Assembly: GCA_002049455.2 (NCBI GenBank) | Contig: KV919064.1 | Location: 1 to 64,000 of the forward strand | Direction of reading: 5' to 3' | Length of the DNA: 64,000 nt | DNA from: Porphyra umbilicalis | Taxonomy: Eukaryota > Rhodophyta > Bangiophyceae > Bangiales > Bangiaceae | Translations under genes and position numbers: made by a program | The notes under the pieces: model-generated | The model's input: only the letters and a program-made list of their open reading frames with translations | Database searches by the model: none | What the model was told of the DNA's origin: nothing | Shown here: positions 42,551-52,344 of the stretch, piece after piece | Layout of the letters: every line of letters starts with the position of its first letter | Numbering within the stretch: position 1 is the stretch's first letter

Positions 42551-43980
42551 GGGGCGGCCGGTGGCGTTACTACTGTGCCTACGGGTGCATCGCTGCCGTC
42601 AGGCAGTGTGGCCGGCCTGACCGGTGCTGCCAATGGACCTGATGCCTCCCCCCTCCAACTCCCCGTGCTGGACGTCGGCCCACGCCGCTCCAAGCGCACC
42701 CTCAAGGCGGAGAAGGTCATCGAGTCACTCGTCGTGCCGTCTTACCCGCAGACATCCAGCTCGCCTACAACTGGTGTGCTCTCCATGGTGCCGGTCCTCT
42801 TGGTGGAGAAGGGATTGAGCCCCAAGATCTTCGTAGCCTTCAAGTCAACCGGCGGGCAGAGCCGCAAGCTCACCAACCAGCTCTCGCCTCACTTTGGGTT
42901 TTGCACCTACGAGTGGGTAGAGTACCCTTGGTCCGGCGTGGACGCTTGCCCCAACGTCCCGCGCGCTGTAGTGGAGCGGCCGCACACTACCCTGGAGCCG
43001 GGGGACGCCGACCAGTTTGCTGTTTACGAGAAGCTGTTCGCAAGTGCCAACTCCGAGGCGCCAGACGCGGACACGGCGCAGCAGGCGCTGGCCCGAGAGT
43101 GGGACACGTACACGTCGGTCGTCGTCCCTTTCATCCACGGGGCGTGCCCTAACGTCATCTGCTCCGGCCTCTCCACTCCCCCCAAAGGCAATGTTGTCAC
43201 CATCCGGTCGTCTGGCAGGAAGTTCTTGGGATGTGCCGGCTACTCGCCGACTAACCGCATGGGGCACAAGAACTCATCCATCACAAACATCCACGACCTG
43301 ACGAACATTGAGACGTGGATTGGCGAGAAGAGGTACGTATTTGTGTGCTCGGTTTGCGTTTCTCGTCGCGGGCATGACTACGAACTCTCTGTACCGCACG
43401 TGATTCTGATATTCTTATCCCTTCAGAAGTGTTGCTATTCTGCGCCTGACGTCTGTTCCCTTTTGAACGTTACAGACAGGTGACAAGCATTCCTGCAGGT
43501 GTCAGCACCAACCAGCCGTGCATGACCGTCCGCGTGGCGGGTTCTCGCTTCAAGTGCAAGGCCCACGCGGGGGAGGCGCTGGCGCTCTCGTGCCGCTCCA
43601 AGTGCAGCAACGGGCTCTACATTGGCACCCCCCTGCTGGATGACGGCGCCCGAGACATGCAGGGAAGCTTCCTCATCCTTTCGGTTGGCGCCCACACGCA
43701 CCCTCTCCCACCCATCACCACCTCCACCGTTGGTCTGCTTCTCACAGCCGCAGATGTGAGGGAACACCACCACGTTTCCCTCGCGGCCGAGGAGGAGGAC
43801 GTTCGCGACAAGCTGGCCGATGAGTACGGCCGGGTGGCTGCCGCAGTGCCGCAAACGGCGACGTTTAACGAAAAATACCCAAAAGCGGTTCGCAATCGAC
43901 GTTGCTGGGTATGCTCTCAGAATCCTGAGACCGGTACCTGTCGGCTCACTCCGTCCTCACAATGTCAGATATGGAGCTGA
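42551..43980 (+). CDS. Spliced unknown gene inside the TIR element, zinc-finger-like spacing
   Basis: Exon A (open from 42551; first in-frame ATG only at 42785) reads a basic RRSKRTLKAEK segment, then a well-composed domain ending in IETWIGEKR at 43332. A GTACGT donor at 43333 and TTACAG acceptor ending at 43475 bound a 143-nt intron. Joining keeps frame (R|QVTSIPAG). Exon B contains RFKCKAHAG, then C-x3-C (SCRSKC) and H-x-H (GAHTHP) about 34 residues later, a spacing reminiscent of FLYWCH/WRKY-GCM1 zinc fingers common in transposase DNA-binding regions; this is inference. A second Cys pair lies in exon A (HGACPNVIC). The frame runs through the right TIR to 43980, so the native 3' end is missing. 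The 5' end is also not found. It could be a captured host gene piece or an element protein. Confidence 0.55.
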
Positions 43981-44173
43981 ACTGTCCCACACAACCAGGC
44001 CCCGCACCACCAAATTTGGAACTGCCAGAGGCGGTCCGCTCCAGAAGGCATTGCTTTTGAACAGCATCTGGCGCCTCAATTCGTTTCCCAGCGCGCATAT
44101 GATCTACGCCAACTTCGGTTTTTTTCGCATAAGTCTCTTGTATCCGTGGACGTTTTAACGAGAATGTACTGTA

Positions 44174-45184
44174 CTACTAAAGATTAGGTCCTTTACTCTC
44201 CAAGGGCCGCAACCAGCTTCTTTTTCTGATTCCAGAGGAGTCTCTCGAGCTCGATTGCCATTCAATCTCTTGAGGCCAGCCTGCGCCCCTCCACTCAGTT
44301 CGGCGTGCTCACGAGGCAGCTACCACACTTATTCTGGACAAACGAATGGCGCGCAGTTGATGGAATGCTCTCTCTGAATGAAGTCCAGAACAATCTACAC
44401 TGGATATGACAACAATACAGGCAGGTGCAGGGCGATCGTGCCGTTTTCTGGTCCATGGCGCCGGTGGTTGCGCAACCAGAAGTCGCGGCGATCGCCAGAC
44501 CATATGTGTTCGTCCCCGAGACGAGTTGCTTATATTGTCCAAAACCGGATCGAAAGAAGGCAGAACTCCGCACACCCGCAGAACGCACGGTCTGAAGCTC
44601 TGAAGAGAGGACACAAATAATGTAAAAGACACAATATTTGCCCACTCAGTTTGTAGCCAAAGTGCCTTTCATTGCGCCTGCCGCGGCACCCTGCTGCCTG
44701 GGCAGTGACGATAGGGAAGATGCCAGGCAGGCACTTCGCTGTATCTTTGGTTCGTACCACCGTGCCGCGGAACTCTATTCCTAGAATTAACCGTCAACGC
44801 CGGGAGCGTCGTGTTCTATCGTCGTCCTGCAGGAATGATATGACGGTATTGCCTACACAATATTCAGTAAACTACTCAGAGGAGAGAGGGAAGTCTACTG
44901 ATGGAGAACCCGTCTCGCAAAGTCAGACTTCGGCGGGAACAGACCACAAAAATTATGAGACTCTGTTTTTGATACCCGCAGGACCTTTCAAAAATTGTTA
45001 CGACAGCAAGTTGCGAAGACCTGCTCAACAAACTGCGACATGGAGAGCCAGGGAACGAGCCCAAGAGTACTGCTGAGAATCATTCTGGAAAATGTTCTTG
45101 CAATGGTCCCCGCGTTAGCCCTGGTGCAAAAATGAAAAATCCTCGCGGTTGCTCTACATCCGATTCTGTTCAGCAACGTTCCCC
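44174..45184. other. No supported gene
   Basis: Ordinary DNA right of the nested elements, with short frames on both strands and no motif recognised. Confidence 0.4.
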
Positions 45185-45400
45185 ACATGCTTGGCCACCG
45201 CACAGCGGGCCTAGAACCGTCGTCAAAAGCACGTGTGACTTTGCCTGTTTTGACCCTCTTTGAGGCCCGTGCTTCTGTCTTATGAAATAGAATTCCTGTG
45301 CAAAACACATATCGGCCCCCCTCGACAGGCTCTTGGAGGCCATCCAAGGCGAGTTCCTTGCATGTCGTTGCTTTGGAAAAATTAAATCGCGCCTCACTCC
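45185..45400 (-). repeat. Leader-type repeat, copy related to 25225-25425
   Basis: The reverse complement closely matches 25225-25425 (ATGGCCTCCAAGAGCCTGTC, GCACAGGAATTCT, GTGCTTTTGACGACGG). Similarity ends at about 45180, where the two loci diverge. It is probably the 5' relic of an element related to the family-B transposon. Confidence 0.65.
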
Positions 45401-45587
45401 ACATAGCGCCTCCCAGTGTCTAATCTACCATCTGGATCAGATGATCCCAAAAGGATCAATTGATCCTGGTTCTTGCTGGGCTGTGCTGCTGAAATCGCGG
45501 AGAACAACCCGATTATGACAGCAGAAATGGCATCAGTGGCGCCTGTTTAGTCATCGGCGAGCAGCTGGAGCTTTATCTCGTGGTCAT

Positions 45588-46821
45588 ATGTCCTCGGGAA
45601 GCCAAGGAGCGCCAATGTTTGCCACGCCCAGGAGGTCCATGGCGGGGGGGGAGGGCCGTCTCCTAGAAGGTGTTGGGTTACTCTTCGCCCCAGAGAAAGA
45701 GGTACCTATAAAAGCCCCTGGAGGAGGCAGCCTGCCCACGCTAGCGCAATTCCCGCCACTATACCGCTTTTCAGTAGGATCGCTGCCGCTCTCCCCGGCG
45801 CCACCGAACCCCTCTCGGATGATACCGATCACCGAATCAACCTTTTCCGTCCTGACGTTACCAAGCTGCATGTCGATGGCACCCTCCCCAGCGTGTGCGA
45901 GCCATGCGCCGACGGCGCCCACCCCGGCGTTTCCGAAGCGCCGTACCGACGGCGCCCTCCCCGGTGTCCCCAAGCGCCGGATCAATAGCTTCCTCCAGGG
46001 AGACATCAGGTCCCTGGCCAATGGCCGCTCCTTCTACAGCAACCCGCTTCCTACCTCAAGGCCCAAGTCTTCACGGTGTGGTACACAAACACAAAATGTT
46101 CACCGAAGCGTCTGCACTGAAGGCCGACCTTAGCCGCGACGGCCGGGGCTACCACGTTCTCCGCGCCACCGTGAGCCACACACTAGGGGTGGCTGTGGAC
46201 AACGATGATGCGACTACTCAGGAGGATGACTTCTCCGTCATGATCAACCACGCCAAGGTGGAGACTTTTGATAGCCAAAGTAAGACCGTGCCGTCGCTGC
46301 TGGGAGGCAAGGGCGGGCGCCGGGGGCGCGTTAGTATGACTTGGTTCGAGAACCACCCTGAGCCCCCGCCTGTTCTCGAGGGTCCTGCGTCGGCGGAATT
46401 TTGTGAGCTTGCCTTTTGGCGGGCCGCTGTTCAACACGCCTTGAACCACATCTTTACCGGACGGTTTGACACCGGGATGGGGCCGACACTGCTGAGGAGT
46501 TTCGGCCGGTGCCGTCAGCAACTTGTTCATGTGGACAAGCTGCGCCCCCGCCTCATGGACGAGACGTGCCTGGTGGCGTTGGTACTAGTCGCCCTACGTT
46601 ACGCAGAGCTAGTGATGTACCCGGGCTCTCACCGGCATCTACCTGACGAGGAGACGGGCAAGATGACGGCAGTTATCCATCCTGTAAAGCTGTCGTTAAG
46701 GACTAGAAATGTCCACGTTTTTTGGCAAGACGTGACTCACGCACGCGCTGCCAGCGCTGGTGCCGATCTGCGCCACAGATGGCACTGGTACATCAACAGG
46801 GGGGTCCCCGATGCCAAGTAG
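45588..46821 (+). CDS. 2-oxoglutarate/Fe(II) oxygenase-like protein, one frameshift
   Basis: The ATG at 45588 opens a Pro/Ser-rich frame of about 160 residues. Between about 46060 and 46100 the coding frame shifts by one, and a 240-residue domain follows to the stop at 46819-46821. That domain has the double-stranded beta-helix signature of 2OG-Fe(II) oxygenases: QQLVHVDKL supplying H-x-D (His at 46528-46530, Asp at 46534-46536), then a strand and VMYPGSHRHL (46615 on), then VFWQDVTHARA with a distal His (46738-46740) followed by an Arg-rich LRHRWHWYIN. Substrate cannot be inferred; such proteins hydroxylate nucleic acids, proteins or small molecules. The shift lies outside the fold. A second frame overlaps the stop. 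Confidence 0.45.
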
Positions 46822-48052
46822 CGCGTTTTTGTTGTTCACCGTTTTCCAGGCCAGTAGATTGGCGGGGGGTTACAAGCTGGTGGGGTCTGTTCTTGTTAAC
46901 GGCCACTGTCTCCGCGATTGCGAGGACAACTGCGGCGGCAGCGGTAGCGCCCGCGTCCAGGCTGCCCTCTTCGCCATGCAGGGGGGCGTGGAAGTCGGAG
47001 GCTTTTTGCCCTCCTTCGGGAAGCCCGAGCTCGGTGTGCACGACACGGTGCTTGCCACCTATCGCGCGGTGGTGCTCGCGCTGGTGGTCGCCCGCCACCC
47101 GGCGGCGGCCAACCCGCACACCCGCCTGGCTGGCGGCGAGGGAGGCACGTACGGGGGGGCGGGCAGCTGCCGTCGACGCATTGTAGAGGGAGCGCTGCTG
47201 TACTTGGCCACCGCCCTCCCCGTTGGCGGCGTCATTTTCGTCTCGCCGCCGCTCTCCATTATGCGCGTCGCGGTTTGGCTGGTGCCTGTCACGCCCGCGT
47301 GTGACATGTTTGCCAAAAGTCGACACGGCACGCTCATTAGCCGTGCAGCTCCAGCTCGTGCAAGCTTGGAACAACCCGCTAGAGCCGTTTTTCCAAGCGC
47401 TTGGGCGGTTGGGCACGGCGGAGCGGAGCGGGGCGCGGCGGGTGGGGGGCGGGGGCGGTGGTGGTGGAGGGAGGATTGGCGTTGGCCCGCCCCGCCGTCG
47501 GTAGACAAGCTATGGCCCGACGCGAGCAGCCACATGGCGCTCGTGGCGGTCAAGTCGGCGGCGCTGACGGGCGCGCACCGGCGGGTTTTCGCGCGCCTGC
47601 CACCTCTCCCCCCCGCTCCGGCGACTGCAGTGACGCCCTGGCCGGTTGGCACGCGCGCCTTTTCCGCAACCGAAGATCGCCAGTCCGAGAGGCGGGCGTC
47701 AACGGCGGTGGCGGCGGCGACACCGACACGGCTTGCCACTCACCTGTCGGGCAGCGGTGGCAGGCGAGGGACCACGGGCGGGCGAGGGCCCCGCCCAGCG
47801 GACTCCCGCCCGGCCCCTGATGGCGGTCCGCGGCTACGCCCGCCGCAGTTCCGCCGCGGCGCCGCCGCCCTCCAGCGGCGCCACAAGGAGGCGACGGCGG
47901 CGCTCAAAGCGCCCGGCACCCCCCAAGCGCGCTGCCACGCGATGGATGACTGGGCGGACCGCGCCGTCAGGCCCGCGACGTCGTTATCATTGGCAGCGCG
48001 CCCTCGCCGCGGCGGCCACGGGTTTCACCCGTGCATTCGGGGGGGAGGGTGA
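46811..48052 (+). CDS. Overlapping open frame of unknown function
   Basis: The ATG at 46811 overlaps the previous stop codon region (shared bases 46811-46821, different frame). The first 170 residues are protein-like, including YKLVGSVLVNGHCLRDCEDN, GGSGSARVQAALFAMQGG, GVHDTVLATYRAVVLALVVA and a hydrophobic LYLATALPVGGVIFVSPP segment. From about 47400 the sequence becomes GC-rich, basic and low-complexity, so the true end is uncertain. The GG-x-x-x-A...TYRA-x-x-x-AL pattern faintly recalls RNase H folds, but the acidic residues are missing; I do not rely on it. In a eukaryote the overlap suggests a frameshifted continuation or separate transcript rather than an operon. Confidence 0.3.
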   Translation: MPSSAFLLFTVFQASRLAGGYKLVGSVLVNGHCLRDCEDNCGGSGSARVQAALFAMQGGVEVGGFLPSFGKPELGVHDTVLATYRAVVLALVVARHPAAANPHTRLAGGEGGTYGGAGSCRRRIVEGALLYLATALPVGGVIFVSPPLSIMRVAVWLVPVTPACDMFAKSRHGTLISRAAPARASLEQPARAVFPSAWAVGHGGAERGAAGGGRGRWWWREDWRWPAPPSVDKLWPDASSHMALVAVKSAALTGAHRRVFARLPPLPPAPATAVTPWPVGTRAFSATEDRQSERRASTAVAAATPTRLATHLSGSGGRRGTTGGRGPRPADSRPAPDGGPRLRPPQFRRGAAALQRRHKEATAALKAPGTPQARCHAMDDWADRAVRPATSLSLAARPRRGGHGFHPCIRGGG

Positions 48053-50280
48053 GCAAGTCCCGTACGAGGCCGCCGCCGCGCTCCGACGCAACTCTGCGGC
48101 CGAGGCAGCGGCGCCCGCCGCTCTGCCATGCGGGTGTGGCTACCGAGGCTGCCACAAATGTGCGTCAGCGGCGGCGGCGACGGTGCCGGAAGTGGGGGCG
48201 AAGGCGGGGGCGGGGACGGCTGCCGACGCAGAGACGGTCACATCGGCCCGGTTGAGTGCAGTGCGCTTCACGCGGACGGCGGCGCATAGCGGGCGGCAGC
48301 GGGCGCGCCCCAGCCTGCGCCGCACGCAGACGCGTGGGCCGTCGGAGAGAGCGGGTGGGGGTCTGGGTCACATTCAGACAAGGACACGCCACTCTCCGCG
48401 CCCGTGTCAGCCTCGTTGTGGTGGCCGGTGTGGTTGACGACGCGAACGTCTCCGACGATCGGGGGGGGTAGGGGAGGGGGGGGTAAGGGAAGGTCAACCT
48501 CGCGCCTGAGCTGCCCGAGCCGCGACGGAGGTACGGCGTGGCTGCGCAAGGCGCGGCCGCGCCTCGACGGACCCGCCGCGACCGGTTGGTCGTTGCGCCA
48601 GTCCCGCAACGGGCGGTCACCGTCATGAGCACCTGCTCGCCCAAGCCGCGACCGGACCGTCCGGCCGGCCTGCGTCGCGAACGCCAGCCGCCCGGGGCGA
48701 TACACGTCGGGCGCGAGTCCGCAGCGCAGGCGCCAGGACGGACCGCCCACGGGGAGTTAGGGGACGCCGCCGCTCGTCGCCTCCACCCCCGCCATCGGCT
48801 GCCGGCACGGCTGTCACGGCGCTGGCGACAACGTTTCATGTAGTGTCCGCTGCCAACGCGCCAAAAGCGGCGGCCGCGGCGCGCGAACACCCGCATGGGG
48901 AGATAGGGGGGGGGGGGGGAGCCGCCGGCAGCCCCCGCCCTTGCCGTCGACGCCCGACGCGACGGCCGCCGGAAGGCCCATGTGCGGGCGCTTGTCGATC
49001 GGCGCCCCGGCGGTTGCGGCGGCGGCGGTGGCAGTGGCGGCGGCGGCCGCGGAGCACGGAACATCGGCAACGTATGTGGGAGCAGCTGGGGCGACGGTGG
49101 CGGCGGCGGGCCGCCGTCGGCGTCCACCGCCACCGCGCGGCGGCCGCGGTCGCCGTGGCCGGCCAACGGGGTCGGCGAGTCAGCGGCGGTGCCTCGCGCC
49201 GCCGACGCGTAGCGGCCACGGTCGCCGTGATATGGCGGTGCGGTCGGCACCCTGGAAGCGGCTTGCGTCACAGATTCGCGGCGGCCACGGTCGCCACGGC
49301 CGATGGGCGGGGCCGGTGTTCGCTTCGCGCGGCCGCTCCGGGCAGTCGCCGCCGTCCGCACGGCATCAGTAACGACGGCGGGTGCGGCCGCAGACCCGCC
49401 ACCGGCGGCGGTGCCGCGGCCAGCGTCGCCGTCGAGCACGCGCCTGCCCCTCGCGTGCGCGTCTTTTCACCGCGCCCCGTCGCAGTCGGCGGCTGGGCAG
49501 ACGCTGTTGGCGGCCGCCGCCACCGCGGGCGACGGGGCGCTCAACCCCACCGCCGCCACCGCCGCGTGACCTCCGCTGCCAACGGTCTCTGGGTGGAGGC
49601 CGTCGCCTCCGCACGGCACCGGCGGGTGCGTGATGGAGCTGGCAGCCAGCACGATGTCTGTGTCGTTGCTGCCCTTCAACTCGCAGGGCAGTGCCTTGAA
49701 CCCTGCGTCGCAGGCGCCGGCGCCGCTGTCGCCGCCGCCGGCAGAGGCCGCCGTCGGGGTCATCCCTTTTTCGGCGGCGGCAACAGTTCGGAAAATGGCA
49801 CCAAAGGCGCCGACGGCGGTGGAGGAATCGATGAGGCACGCGGTTTGAGGAGGGCGCCATGCCAGCAGCAGCACCCCCTGTGGCCCAAGCACCGCCCGCG
49901 TGCGCGCAGTGAGTGTGGCTCGATCACTCGTCAGCTGCGGCGGCCACGGGAAGAGGCCCGTCGGGTTTGTCACCGCCCCGTGCGGCGGGCGACTGCGTCC
50001 ACGGCGTCCGCAGAGGCTGCGCGGGGTGGAGAAGAGCATCCACACAGACTGTCGTCGTGGTCGCGCTGCGGTCGAGCAACCGCGTCGGTCGCGCATGACT
50101 CTGATGTGTCGGCTCTACTCTTTATATCCGTTTGTGCTGATGGCCGGCGCTTGCCATCCGCGGAGGTTTGGGCTGGCCCGCTGCAAAGCAGTTCATTTCC
50201 CACCACGCGTCGTCTAGGAGACGTGGCGGTTTTCGATACTGAGCGGCGCGTGGTGGTACGGGAGAGCATGATACATTAAA
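47400..50280. other. GC-rich low-complexity block
   Basis: Open in most frames on both strands; no domain found. A minus frame (49467-50096) has the most balanced composition (containing ACLIDSSTAVGAFGAIFRTV and ELKGSNDTDIVLAASS) and is the best candidate if a gene exists. Between 49140 and 49300 a CGGCC-CGGTCGCCGTGG motif recurs about every 66-70 bp. Confidence 0.4.
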
Positions 50281-50428
50281 GAGTTTCTCGACATGCCTCA
50301 GAGCAGCTTGCACACCCAGACGCACGACCGAAAGAGCTCACATTATTGGTATGCGGTTCGTGGCTCCACCCCACCCGACAGCATCGGAACCCTCGCATGT
50401 TGGAAAGCGACGTGCCGCCGCCCACTAT

Positions 50429-50826
50429 TGCTGATCCCCGAATTTTGTCCTGGGGGACTGAGGCAGAGACTGACTGTGAATAAGAGCACTCTATTGGTCT
50501 AAAACGACAGTAAGAAGGCAACAAAGCCAATAGAAAGCCAGCAATCGGTGCCAGGACCTTGCATCCAGCAGAACTCACTGTTTGTTGCCGCTTGATCCGA
50601 TTTTCTTGGCGCGGAGCAAGCTGCCCACGCGAGATCTTGATATTTTCTACTGTCTCCTTGCCAGAAGTGCAGAAAAGAGGAGGAGCTGATGTCGAATTCC
50701 AGGCTGGATGGGCACATGTAAGCAATCAGGAGCACCAAGTCAGTCGCAGGGCCGCATCTGATTGGTGGAGAGAGCCGGTCCGCAAGTCAGTCTCTGTCCA
50801 CCAGGACAAAATTCGGGGATCAGCAA
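50429..50826. mobile_element. 398-bp TA-targeting MITE (family C, copy 2)
   Basis: Begins TTGCTGATCCCCGAATTTTG at 50429 and ends with its inverted copy at 50826; TA flanks both sides (50427-50428, 50827-50828). The terminal inverted repeats match for about 26 bp, with a longer imperfect extension through GACTGA/TCAGTC. It is the same length as copy 1 and similar throughout. No gene. Confidence 0.9.
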
Positions 50827-50828
50827 TA

Positions 50829-51486
50829 CCACGTAAGAGTAACGCTGCCGACACGGTGACTCTGACCCGCCGACGGCGCCGTGCGGCGCGCCGCTGCCGC
50901 CTCGGGCTTTTCTGCAGACCGTCACAGGCAGAGCCACCAGCGCCGCTGGTGCCGCCCGAGCCGTAACGGCTGCCAAGTCCGAATATACTTGGCAAGGCAA
51001 TGTCGCTAGCTGTCCAAGTGACCAGCGAGGCGACGCTGCCACCTGGATGGCGGCGGGTGAATACTCTGTCTGCCGGCTCCGCGAAAGAGATGCCTGCGGC
51101 GGGGGTAGCTGATTCAGGGTGTGGGAGGCACTCCAGTCGCCCCGGCCGTGCAGTCCACAAGATAATACCGGCCACTGATGGGCGCAGCGACGCGCCGTCG
51201 CTCTCGAGGCAAGCGACGCACCGCAGCCGCCTGGCAGCTGGCCGCCTGGTAGCTGGCGAATGAGCAAGGCGAACGGTCTGTTGGTGAGGGACGCGATGCA
51301 CCGATGATGGACATGGCACTGAGTACGGCAATCCACCAGAGGTCCCGCTGGATAAAAAAAATGACAAGAGATAGAAAGCGATAGTCATGGATCAGCGTCA
51401 TCATAGACTCTCATCTATGTCAGGGATGCCATTTGCGTGCGCATCAACCGAGGGAGGGTGAGCCGAAGGCTCCTTATCAGCGAAGC
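50829..51486. other. No supported gene
   Basis: Open frames on both strands (notably 50726-51388 and 50740-51336, minus) without motifs. May include the 3' flank of the minus ORF that ends at 51487. Confidence 0.35.
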
Positions 51487-52344
51487 CTAACGCCTCTGGT
51501 ACTCTCGGAGATTAGTCCTCGGTGGAGGTAGTGTGGAGGGAATGATGCCATCCGGGTCTCCGAGTGCCCAGGTGATTGGCTCGACCGGCTCCGACTGAGA
51601 TGTCTCTTTCTGCTCCATCTTGCTCACGAAACTTTGCGTCAAGGTGGCCTTCTTAACGTTGGTGACGTCCGGTGCAATAGCAAGCGCGATGCCCTGCAGG
51701 AAGAGAATACGAGCTGCCAGCTTGTCGGTAAAGCCCCGGACGTGCTCATTTATGGCCGACAAAAAAGCCACTTGTTTCTTCGAGAGCGCTTCTGACAAGG
51801 CTGCACTGTGAGCGGTTTCACCGTCGGCCACCATCCCGCTCACTGTCCTCCGCAAGAACGATAACAAGAAAGGCGGTTGAGAGAGGGTCGGATGAGCGAC
51901 AACGGTTGACGTCCACTTGATGTTCTCCTTCACAAACGAGAGGGCCTCCGCCATTGGAAGCGGCTTCAGCTCCCGCTTTTCCGTACTGGCGGACACAGCC
52001 TTACCCCACTTGGTGGCACAAAGCACCTTTGGCGGTGGTGCTCGATACGCATAGCCACTAAGAGTAACCCAACACGGTGCAAGCCCTCCGAAGCCGTAAT
52101 CCGCCCCTGCTAGCTGGTCCCGTGGACGAACGAGAAGAATGTAGACCTCGGTGGGCGCCGCGGTGTCGACAGCGGCCGCGTCGAGTGCGCAAGAGACTGT
52201 GATAGCACGCGGGCTGAACAGGTTACTCAACAAATGGATAAGGAAGTCAGGGCTGATCGTTTTGAGCATGATGGAAAGCATCTGCTCAACCTCTTCGTAC
52301 GGCGATAGAGTCAGCGCGGCCGGCAGTGTGCGCGAGGATTGCAT
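51487..52344 (-). CDS. Unrecognised intact 285-residue protein
   Basis: ATG at 52342-52344, single uninterrupted frame, stop at 51487. Composition is balanced, and codon use is less GC-extreme than in the antiporter or CHRD genes. N-terminal half: helices around YEEVEQMLSIMLKTISPDFLIH, a strand region EVYILLVRPRDQL and a YGFGGLAPCW loop. C-terminal half: long amphipathic helices (ALSEALSKKQVAFLSAINEH, DKLAARILFLQGIALAI) and a Pro/Glu-rich tail. No transmembrane segment, signal peptide or known domain. Surrounded by transposon debris, it may be an element-encoded protein or a lineage-specific gene. The opposite strand offers only short frames, which supports it. Confidence 0.6.
   Translation of the reverse strand: MQSSRTLPAALTLSPYEEVEQMLSIMLKTISPDFLIHLLSNLFSPRAITVSCALDAAAVDTAAPTEVYILLVRPRDQLAGADYGFGGLAPCWVTLSGYAYRAPPPKVLCATKWGKAVSASTEKRELKPLPMAEALSFVKENIKWTSTVVAHPTLSQPPFLLSFLRRTVSGMVADGETAHSAALSEALSKKQVAFLSAINEHVRGFTDKLAARILFLQGIALAIAPDVTNVKKATLTQSFVSKMEQKETSQSEPVEPITWALGDPDGIIPSTLPPPRTNLREYQRR

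Larger units (their letters stand above)
41141..43916. mobile_element. 2,776-bp TIR element with TCA duplication, carrying a gene
   Basis: Starts GAGCATACCCAGCAACGTCG at 41141. The end at 43916, read inward, is identical for the same 20 bases and matches 29 of the first 30. TCA occurs at 41138-41140 and again at 43917-43919. Family-D copy 1 has the uninterrupted sequence around the equivalent TGA near 11.97 kb, so the 3-bp duplication is confirmed internally. No transposase-like motif is seen. The element holds a MITE (41327-41990), tandem repeats (42131-42255) and a spliced gene. Three-bp duplications fit PIF/Harbinger or CACTA-type elements; the terminal bases do not settle which. Confidence 0.85.
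40901..44171. mobile_element. Pogo/Tigger-like MITE (family D, copy 2) carrying a nested insertion
   Basis: Begins CAGTGCATTCTCGTTATAAC at 40901 after TA (40899-40900). It ends with the inverted CAGTACATTCTCGTTAAAAC at 44171 before TA (44172-44173). Subtracting the inner element and one TCA copy leaves 492 bp, nearly the same as copy 1 without its own insertion, and the two halves match copy 1 in reverse. Termini and TA duplication indicate pogo/Tigger relatives. This copy proves the empty site of the 398-bp MITE in copy 1, and copy 1 proves the empty site of the inner element here. Confidence 0.85.

Noticed and set aside
45439-45475. Cluster of GATC sites with dyad symmetry
   Set aside because: Four GATC in about 30 bp can arise by chance, and no function is suggested by context.
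46818-46849. Possible 32-nt intron (GTAGCG...TTCCAG) joining the oxygenase-like frame to the next one
   Set aside because: Too short to be credible, and joining leads into a poorer frame.
46811-47600. RNase H-like pattern in the overlapping frame
   Set aside because: The glycine and AL spacing is suggestive, but the catalytic acidic residues cannot be placed.
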